A stretch of DNA of 64,000 bases, taken from the NCBI RefSeq assembly GCF_002753895.1, contig NZ_NJER01000001.1, positions 372,001 through 436,000 on the forward strand, in the 5' to 3' direction. The notes below the pieces were generated by a model. It saw only the letters and a program-made list of their open reading frames with translations. It did not search any database and was not told the origin of the DNA. The position numbers and the translations under genes were made by a program. Origin of the DNA: Halobacteriovorax sp. JY17 (GTDB lineage: Bacteria > Bdellovibrionota > Bacteriovoracia > Bacteriovoracales > Bacteriovoracaceae). Positions 58,125 to 64,000 of the stretch are shown piece after piece; within the stretch, counting starts at the first letter, position 1, and every line of letters begins with the position of its first letter.

Positions 58125-60434
58125 TTATGGGGAATATCTATTTAAGTCTAAGATACCCGCTCTGAACTCTTCACTTTTTAAATATTCTTGCTGTATCCAA
58201 TCACTATAGTCCCAGAATTTTGGATTTGTTCTTCTGACTCCATACTTTGCAATAAAGCGAGTGTATTCGAGAGGATTCGTTATATTGGCCATATCTTCCA
58301 TGAAGTGATCAATGCTTTCTTTCTTTAAATTAATGAAGAGATTAGGGTAAGAACCTTCTACACCTTTGATAAGAGTGAGAGTGTCATTCTCTTGGTCGAG
58401 CACATCTCTGGTACTAGCATCATTTAAAAAGAAGCTCACATACTTATATTCTTTATTATGCACAATTGTGTAGAGTTGATTCTCAACCTTTAAGAGAATT
58501 GTTTCTGGAAAATAGCTTAGAAACCTTCCCTTAAGATTATCTAACTTCTTAAGTCTGGGCTCAAAGTCTTGAATGGTTGGAGTAATGGCCTTCTTCACTC
58601 TTCGTTGAAAATTGCTGTGCAGCTCTTCTAATTTATCATCTCTTTTAAAGCCAGTAACGTAGTCAATATCGAGCCACTGTCCAGGGTCTTCAACAAAGAA
58701 GCTAAGATGGTTTCTATTTCCACCGTACCATTTCTTATGGAGAAGCTTTCTATCTTTTGAAGGAAGAAATGATAGAAATAGATTTTCTCCTTCCATTCTA
58801 AGAAAGTCCATATAGAGTCTTGTCTTCAATTGATGGGCAACATTTCCATAGACGTTGAAACCAGCGACCAATAGGTAGTGAATTCTCTCAAGAATAGGGT
58901 AGTCTATAACCCAAGCTGTCTCAGGCTGTTTTCCGTGAAGTCCTTCTCGAACTGAGGCGCTATCTAAATGTCTAAAGACAGTAAGTGCCGCATTCTGGTT
59001 ATGCTCTTCTCCGTCCCAAATGATTTTAGTTGCATCTCTTATATTTGATTTCTTAGCACTTCTAAAATGCTGACTTCTAGCGTCCAGAAATTTCTTTTGT
59101 TTTTTCCAGAAGTCTGACCAGATAGAGAGAAATTCTATATCACTCTCTTCTGAAGCCGGAAGTTCTAAGTAAGATTTATACTTATTTAAGAAATCGTCAC
59201 TATTAGTATCTATATTTGAGTTTGGATCAGCAAAGTAAACCCAAAAGCGGTCTTCAATGACATTTAGTGCGATTTGCCCTCTGCAAACTGGACCCTTAAT
59301 AAAACCTTCGATAAAGAATCTAGAATTGTCTAAGAGAAAGCTATACTTTGATTTAACTGGAATATCTTTGAAAACAATAAAGGGGTTTGAAGCGATTTCA
59401 CTCTCGTAGGAAGGAAAGGAGTCTACTTTAAATTTAGCATTGTAAAATAATTCTTTATATCTAGAGAGTTTCTTCTCTGAGAGTTGATAGAGGTTGTGAG
59501 ATTTTGCCACAATCGTTGGGCGGTAGAGTTTAAATCGATAAAAGAACTTTCCCTTTGGATCATCGTATGGTCTTAGAGCTTCGATCTCATCGGGCTCTCC
59601 GTCTCTATTTCTCGCTCTAATTAGTCTATAAAATGTTCTATTGTGGTCAGTATTAAAATTGATATGGCCAAGGAAAATATGTTCATAAATATAGCGAGCG
59701 ATAAGTCTCGACTTTAAGTCATTTCGGTTGAATATACTTTCAAAATCATCGATTACTTTCTTAGTCTTTGGATTTTGAGCTCTATCATCATTTCCTTTAG
59801 AACCCTGGGCGACCCAGTGACCTAGAGTTAGAAATTCTCTATTGGTGAGGTTTGGTAACGCGAAAGGCATTCCAAGGTTACTGTGGTCTTCCACAAAGTC
59901 TTCGAAGTCAGAAACTTTAGCGCAGTACTGCTCTCTATTTAGAGTCGTATCTATTTCTTTAGAGATAAGTCCTGCTCTTGGCTGTGGAAACATTTCTTTT
60001 AATTGTAGAAATTTATAGATGAGAGAGTTATCTAAGTTTTCTTCTGGTGTAGAGTTGACGTCAGAAATAACAGGATGAAATCCCTTCTTCCTCCATTCTT
60101 CAACGGACTTGCCGTCAATATTTAATCTGGTTGGCTTCATGGATAGAATTCTAGAACCATCGTAGACTTTTTCTGCATTAGCACCGCGCTTAATTCCATC
60201 AATACTAGTGAGTTTTAATTGGCAGGGAGCATCGTAGCAGCCATGACAAACGACACATCTATTATCTAGTATTGGTCTTACTTTTTCTTTATAGCTAACA
60301 GGCTCGGCGGGGAGCGAACCTAGCATATCTGATTGAATAACTTGATTATTGGTAATGACGAATTGTTCCTTGTGAGTAAGGGAGCAAGAAATCGTCAGAA
60401 CAAGGACAGCGATAAAATTAATGATTTTTTTCAT
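58125..60434 (-). CDS. cti: Fatty acid cis/trans isomerase (cytochrome c-type heme protein)
   Basis: A 769-residue periplasmic protein. The N-terminus carries a lipoprotein-like signal (VLVLTISC, lipobox Cys17), and a heme c site CVVCH at residues 60-64 in RCVVCHGCYDAPC. Later conserved blocks are FYRLIRARNRDGEPDEIEAL, FLSFLPSKDRKLLHKKWYGG and YPNLFINLKKE. Cti converts cis-unsaturated membrane fatty acids to trans forms in place under heat or solvent stress, using a heme. It lies 69 bases downstream of the PP2C gene on the same strand. Length matches the Pseudomonas protein. The extra cysteines next to CVVCH are notable. Confidence 0.9.
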   Translation of the reverse strand: MKKIINFIAVLVLTISCSLTHKEQFVITNNQVIQSDMLGSLPAEPVSYKEKVRPILDNRCVVCHGCYDAPCQLKLTSIDGIKRGANAEKVYDGSRILSMKPTRLNIDGKSVEEWRKKGFHPVISDVNSTPEENLDNSLIYKFLQLKEMFPQPRAGLISKEIDTTLNREQYCAKVSDFEDFVEDHSNLGMPFALPNLTNREFLTLGHWVAQGSKGNDDRAQNPKTKKVIDDFESIFNRNDLKSRLIARYIYEHIFLGHINFNTDHNRTFYRLIRARNRDGEPDEIEALRPYDDPKGKFFYRFKLYRPTIVAKSHNLYQLSEKKLSRYKELFYNAKFKVDSFPSYESEIASNPFIVFKDIPVKSKYSFLLDNSRFFIEGFIKGPVCRGQIALNVIEDRFWVYFADPNSNIDTNSDDFLNKYKSYLELPASEESDIEFLSIWSDFWKKQKKFLDARSQHFRSAKKSNIRDATKIIWDGEEHNQNAALTVFRHLDSASVREGLHGKQPETAWVIDYPILERIHYLLVAGFNVYGNVAHQLKTRLYMDFLRMEGENLFLSFLPSKDRKLLHKKWYGGNRNHLSFFVEDPGQWLDIDYVTGFKRDDKLEELHSNFQRRVKKAITPTIQDFEPRLKKLDNLKGRFLSYFPETILLKVENQLYTIVHNKEYKYVSFFLNDASTRDVLDQENDTLTLIKGVEGSYPNLFINLKKESIDHFMEDMANITNPLEYTRFIAKYGVRRTNPKFWDYSDWIQQEYLKSEEFRAGILDLNRYSP

Positions 60435-60503
60435 GGAGAAATTATAAGTTAAAATTTCAACATGTAAAATAAATAGAAGAGTTAAGTGACCTTAGAGTGA
60501 AAT

Positions 60504-61247
60504 CTATTGGGCCACTACAACAATTACCGAAATATTATCGTTACCACCATTAGCATTTGCCTGTGCAACTAATGTTGTCACGGTCTGTTGAACTGTTTCA
60601 GCAGTCGCCTTTGCTGGGTCTGGAATATATTTATTTATAATATAGACAATATCTGCGTCAGATACTTTTCCATGAAGACCATCAGAACAGCTTAAGAAAA
60701 TATCGCCCTTACTGACTTTATAAGAGAAAATATCAACTTCTACATCTGCTTCAAAGCCAACAGTTCTGACGAGAACATTTTTTTGAGGGTCATTTGCTGC
60801 TTGTTCTCTATTGTAAATACCTAGATTTAACTTTTCTTGAACAAGTGAGTGGTCTCTAGAGAGTTGAAAGAGCTTATTTCTATTAACAAGATAGGCCCTT
60901 GAGTCACCAACATTTGAAATATAAAGAGTATCGCCTTTAAAGTAAAAGCCTACCACAGTCGTTCCCATTCCTTGCAATAGCTGATCTTGATCAGATTTCT
61001 TCTTTATCTCATTATTAGCATAGACTACAGAGCTGCTGAATGCTTCTTTAGGTTCTTGGTCTAGAATTTGAATAAGGTGGTTGGGAATGAGTTCGACTGC
61101 CATTTGGGATGCAATATCACCGCCATTGTGTCCACCCATACCATCAGCAACGATGAAAATATTCTTTTCAGGATTCAAGTAGATTGAATCTTGATTTGTT
61201 TTTCTCTTCTGTCCTATATCAGTCAAGCCTGAAGAAATAAGACCCAT
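60504..61247 (-). CDS. PP2C-family serine/threonine phosphatase
   Basis: A protein of 247 residues of the PPM/PP2C type. Metal-binding motifs are visible: GQKRKTNQDSIYL, FIVADGMGGHNGGD (Asp-Gly pair), DTLYISNVGDSRAYL, IFLSCSDGLHGKV (Asp) and GGNDNISVIVV (Asp). It would remove phosphate from Ser/Thr proteins. The start is ATG 61247, with AAGGAG six bases upstream; a TTG six bases further up is less likely. It is divergent from prkA, which encodes a serine protein kinase, with about 230 bases between. A functional kinase-phosphatase pairing is a natural guess but not established. Confidence 0.92.
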   Translation of the reverse strand: MGLISSGLTDIGQKRKTNQDSIYLNPEKNIFIVADGMGGHNGGDIASQMAVELIPNHLIQILDQEPKEAFSSSVVYANNEIKKKSDQDQLLQGMGTTVVGFYFKGDTLYISNVGDSRAYLVNRNKLFQLSRDHSLVQEKLNLGIYNREQAANDPQKNVLVRTVGFEADVEVDIFSYKVSKGDIFLSCSDGLHGKVSDADIVYIINKYIPDPAKATAETVQQTVTTLVAQANANGGNDNISVIVVVAQ

Positions 61248-61253
61248 TAGCAA

Positions 61254-61479
61254 CTCCTTAAAAAATTAGTAATTAAATTTTCATTGATGACGAAATTTTT
61301 GTCAAATTTTTAAGGCAGGGAAGTTTGTTCAATTAATAGGTACTTGAGTGATGGTGTCGGTTTAACACCGTGTAAATATAAACGAATTTATAAATATTCT
61401 TCTTTCATTTAGAGTAAGTATAACGATATAATATTAATAAGAAATGGCCCCTTAATTTTTCTACGGATGGGAGTTGAAT
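61254..61479. promoter_or_regulatory. Divergent control region of the PP2C gene and prkA
   Basis: A 226-base AT-rich gap with a perfect TATAAT at 61427-61432 for prkA, 47 bases before its start; the hexamer 17 bases upstream (TTCATT) is a weak -35. A short palindrome GGTGT-CGGTTTA-ACACC lies at 61353-61369 near the middle and could be an operator. No clear element for the PP2C direction was found. Confidence 0.45.
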
Positions 61480-63543
61480 ATGGCCCAAATTGATATCACG
61501 AATTTCATGAAAGAGAACTACAGAGTTGAAGACTTTACTCACCTCAACTGGAATGGATCTTTTCAAGATTATGTAAACCTAGTAACTGAAGACCCTAAGA
61601 TTGCACGAAATGCATTTCAAAGAGTCTATGACATGGTTATGTCGTATGGGACTTCAAATTACACAGAGTACAAGAAAGATATCGTTAGGTATCACTTCTT
61701 CGATGATCCAAATAATAGCGGTAAAGATGCTGTCTTTGGTATTGATGTTCACTTAATGAAGTTAGTAAACTTCTTTAAGGCTGCTTCTTCTGGTTATGGA
61801 ACTGAGAAGAGGGTACTTCTTCTTCATGGCCCAGTTGGTTCTGCCAAATCTTCTATTTCAAGAAATTTAAAGAAAGGTATTGAGCATTACTCCAAGACTG
61901 ATGATGGAAGAATGTTTACATTTGAATGGTATGACGAAGAAGAGTCGGAAATCCTTGGTGGTCAAAAACACTTTGCCTCACCAATGCATGAAGAGCCTTT
62001 AAAGCTTCTACCTCTTGATGTTCGTAAAGAATTTCTTGCTGAAATTAATAAAGGAAGAAAAGACGGTGATATTAAAGTAAATGTAAAAGGTGAGGTTAAC
62101 CCTGCTGATAGATTTATTTTAAATGCTTATATGCAAAAGTATAATGGTGATTGGACTAAGGTTATGAACAATCACGTAAAAATTAAGAGATTAATTCTTT
62201 CTGAAAAAGACAGAGTCGGAATTGGAACTTTTCAACCAAAAGATGAGAAGAACCAAGATTCAACTGAATTAACAGGGGATATTAATTATAGAAAGATTGC
62301 TCAATACGGTTCGGATTCAGATCCAAGAGCATTTAACTTTGATGGTGAATTTAATATTTCTAATAGAGGTATTGTAGAATTTATCGAAATGCTAAAGCTT
62401 GACGTAGCTTTCCTGTATGATCTTCTTGGTGCTTCTCAGGAGCACTCAATTAAGCCAAAGAAATTTGCACAGACTGATATTGATGAAGTTATTCTTGGTC
62501 ATACGAATGAGCCAGAATTTAGAAAACTTCAAAATAATGAATTCATGGAAGCTCTTAGAGATAGAACTGTTAAGATTGACGTTCCTTATATCTCAAGACT
62601 TAGCAATGAAGTTAAAATCTATGAAAGAGATTTTAATGCTGAGAAAATTCCCCACGTTCATATCGCGCCTCACACTCTTGAGATGGCCGCAATGTGGGCC
62701 GTGCTTACAAGGCTTGAAGAGCCTAAGAAGGCAGACCTTACAAAGCTTCAAAAGTTAAAACTCTACAATGGTAAAACTCTTCCTGGCTATAACGAAGAGA
62801 ACGTTAAAGAACTTAGAAAAGAAGCAGTAAGAGAAGGTCTTGAAGGTATTTCTCCAAGATATATTCAAGATAAACTTTCAAATGCACTTGTTAAATACGG
62901 GCACACTGGTTCATTAAATCCATTTATGGTCTTTAACGAACTAGAGTCGGGATTAAAGCATCATGGATTAATTAATAGTGCTGATCAATTAGATCATTAT
63001 AAAGAAATGCTTGCTGTAACAAGACAAGAGTATGAAGACATCGTTAAAAATGATGTTCAAAAAGCTATTTGCCTTGATGAAAGCGCTATTGAAACTCTTT
63101 GTGCCAATTATATTGATAACGTTAAGGCCTATACTCAGAAAGAGAAAGTTCGTAACAAGTATACGAATAAGCTAGAGGATTCTGACGAGAGATTCATGAG
63201 AGGTATCGAAGAGAAAATTGATATTGCTGAATCAAGAAAAGATGACTTTAGACGTGAAATAATGAATTACATCGGTGCTCTTGCTATCGAAGGTAAGACA
63301 TTTGATTTTAAAATGAACGAAAGACTTCATAGAGCGCTTGAGTTGAAACTTTTTGAAGATCAGAAGGATTCAATTAAGCTATCTAGCATTGTCTCTAAGG
63401 TTGTTGATAAAGAAACACAAGAGAAGATAGAAGTTATCAAGTCTAGACTTATTAAAAGTTACGGTTACTGTGAAATCTCTGCGACAGATGCTCTAAACTA
63501 TGTTGCAAGTATTTTTGCTAAAGGTGACTCGGCTAAGTCATAG
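61480..63543 (+). CDS. prkA: PrkA serine protein kinase (YeaG family)
   Basis: A 687-residue cytoplasmic protein with an AAA-type N-terminal part. Walker A reads [17 protein letters not shown] at about 115-131; later blocks are [20 protein letters not shown], with [20 protein letters not shown] and [14 protein letters not shown], all typical of PrkA. The C-terminal third (about 520-687) is the PrkA C-terminal kinase-like domain. YeaG/PrkA acts in nitrogen or starvation responses in enterobacteria and in sporulation in Bacillus. The start is ATG 61480 because GGGAG lies six bases before it; a TTG six bases upstream overlaps this site. It heads an operon with yeaH. Confidence 0.96.
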   Translation: MAQIDITNFMKENYRVEDFTHLNWNGSFQDYVNLVTEDPKIARNAFQRVYDMVMSYGTSNYTEYKKDIVRYHFFDDPNNSGKDAVFGIDVHLMKLVNFFKAASSGYGTEKRVLLLHGPVGSAKSSISRNLKKGIEHYSKTDDGRMFTFEWYDEEESEILGGQKHFASPMHEEPLKLLPLDVRKEFLAEINKGRKDGDIKVNVKGEVNPADRFILNAYMQKYNGDWTKVMNNHVKIKRLILSEKDRVGIGTFQPKDEKNQDSTELTGDINYRKIAQYGSDSDPRAFNFDGEFNISNRGIVEFIEMLKLDVAFLYDLLGASQEHSIKPKKFAQTDIDEVILGHTNEPEFRKLQNNEFMEALRDRTVKIDVPYISRLSNEVKIYERDFNAEKIPHVHIAPHTLEMAAMWAVLTRLEEPKKADLTKLQKLKLYNGKTLPGYNEENVKELRKEAVREGLEGISPRYIQDKLSNALVKYGHTGSLNPFMVFNELESGLKHHGLINSADQLDHYKEMLAVTRQEYEDIVKNDVQKAICLDESAIETLCANYIDNVKAYTQKEKVRNKYTNKLEDSDERFMRGIEEKIDIAESRKDDFRREIMNYIGALAIEGKTFDFKMNERLHRALELKLFEDQKDSIKLSSIVSKVVDKETQEKIEVIKSRLIKSYGYCEISATDALNYVASIFAKGDSAKS

Positions 63544-63550
63544 CATAATA

Positions 63551-63573
63551 GCGAGCACAAACTCTGTGCTCGC
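63551..63573 (+). other. Perfect intercistronic stem-loop between prkA and yeaH
   Basis: GCGAGCACA (63551-63559) and TGTGCTCGC (63565-63573) form a perfect 9-bp stem with a 5-base loop, starting 7 bases after the prkA stop. No T-run follows; the yeaH ribosome site AAGGAG lies 14 bases further on. This suits mRNA stabilisation or partial termination within the operon. Confidence 0.65.
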
Positions 63574-63597
63574 ATATTACTCCCAAAAGGAGATCTA

Positions 63598-64000
63598 ATG
63601 GATCACCCAGTCAAAAGAGATCATGCGCGATTTAGAAAAATAATTAAAGGTCGCATTCGTGATAATTTAAAGAAATATGTCTCCGGTGGAGAGATGCCTA
63701 TTCCTAAAGGAAAGGGTGTCTTCAAAGTTCCTATGCCTCAAATTGAAACTCCAAGATTTAAGTTTGGAGATAAGCAGCAAGGCGGAACTGGTCAAGGTGA
63801 TGGAGAACCTGGGGATCCAGTTGATGGGCAACAAGGTGACGGAAAGCCAGGACAGGGTGAAGTTGGAGATACAGAAGGAAATAAAGAACTTGAAGTAGAA
63901 CTAAGTGTTGAAGAGCTTGCAGCGATTCTTGGTGATGAACTTGAGCTTCCAAATATTGAACCTAAGGGAAAGAAGAGTTTAGAATCTACAACAAATAAGT
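63598..64000 (+). CDS. yeaH: YeaH/YhbH family protein (DUF444), 3'-truncated by the window end
   Basis: An open frame of at least 134 codons that runs off the window. It starts at ATG 63598 with AAGGAG eight bases upstream. The N-terminus [20 protein letters not shown] is followed by [19 protein letters not shown] and [14 protein letters not shown], all typical of YeaH. A Gly/Gln/Asp-rich linker follows ([18 protein letters not shown]). Standard YeaH has about 420 residues, so roughly two thirds lies beyond. The family shares operons with PrkA and SpoVR; its role is probably to work with the kinase. A von Willebrand-type domain is expected in the missing part. Confidence 0.9.
   Translation, partial: MDHPVKRDHARFRKIIKGRIRDNLKKYVSGGEMPIPKGKGVFKVPMPQIETPRFKFGDKQQGGTGQGDGEPGDPVDGQQGDGKPGQGEVGDTEGNKELEVELSVEELAAILGDELELPNIEPKGKKSLESTTNK

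Noticed and set aside
63677-63952. A plus-strand and a minus-strand frame inside the YeaH gene
   Set aside because: They are out of frame with the recognisable YeaH sequence and arise from its Gly/Gln/Asp-rich linker.
1-64000. CRISPR arrays, tRNA or rRNA genes, insertion sequences, prophage or toxin-antitoxin modules
   Set aside because: No regularly spaced repeats, cloverleaf-like blocks, transposase motifs or phage structural genes were recognised on either strand; short RNA genes could still be missed by eye.

Overview
The window is AT-rich, densely packed bacterial chromosome, with no rRNA, tRNA, CRISPR array, insertion sequence or prophage that I can recognise. The gene content suggests a predatory-type bacterium of the Bdellovibrionota, most likely the marine Bacteriovorax/Halobacteriovorax side. 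The signs are a TIGR02147-family protein, many lineage-specific secreted proteins with clean signal peptides, an M23 peptidase next to secA, a PrkA/YeaH pair, and a mevalonate pathway in place of the usual proteobacterial MEP route. The taxonomic call is inference from gene content only.

Layout, left to right. (1) 35-4643, minus strand: a five-gene lipid or polyketide-type operon (GbsR/MarR-like regulator, KAS II, acyl carrier protein, CrtI-like FAD oxidoreductase, KAS III). (2) 4793-7898: a putative sensory triad of a short phosphate-binding-protein-like periplasmic protein, a porin-like barrel and a histidine kinase. (3) 7906-13877: orphan paaZ, an orphan ParB-like protein, a TIGR02147 protein, a DOMON-like protein and a stomatin/slipin. 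(4) 14200-22740: MazG-like pyrophosphohydrolase, a secreted protein with a sigma-28-like leaderless promoter, NfeD protease, guanine deaminase, an XRE regulator, a cysteine-repeat secreted protein, malate dehydrogenase and two very short genes. (5) 22825-31262: cNMP-binding protein with a degenerate SGNH protein, two U32 proteins (TrhP-like and partner), a 992-residue secreted coiled-coil/serine-rich protein and an RlmL-like methyltransferase.

(6) 31307-38327, plus strand: a compact mevalonate operon (PAP2 phosphatase, RsmI-like methylase, type 2 IPP isomerase, HMG-CoA reductase, GYDIA GHMP kinase, diphosphomevalonate decarboxylase, mevalonate kinase). HMG-CoA synthase and a recognisable phosphomevalonate kinase are absent; the GYDIA kinase may fill the latter step. 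(7) 38329-43540: an enoyl-CoA hydratase-like protein, then a divergent pair of PilZ-GAF-degenerate AAA+ proteins driven by face-to-face sigma-28-like promoters, with a secreted FecR-like gene that appears to start at CTG. (8) 43703-50860: large secreted protein, trxB, two tandem outer-membrane proteins sharing an N-terminal domain, and glpD. (9) 50839-58054: very acidic protein with a C-terminal YbjQ domain, secA, M23 peptidase, DAACS symporter. (10) 58125-64000: cis/trans fatty acid isomerase, PP2C phosphatase and divergent prkA-yeaH (yeaH runs off the end).

Recurring regulatory themes are perfect stem-loops between cotranscribed genes (acp/FAD oxidoreductase and prkA/yeaH), several start codons sitting at the predicted transcription start (possible leaderless mRNAs), and a small set of CCGATAA-type promoters. 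Many starts were moved to an internal codon because the longer reading frame lacked a Shine-Dalgarno sequence or ran into a promoter, hairpin or neighbouring gene; each such choice is stated in the entry.
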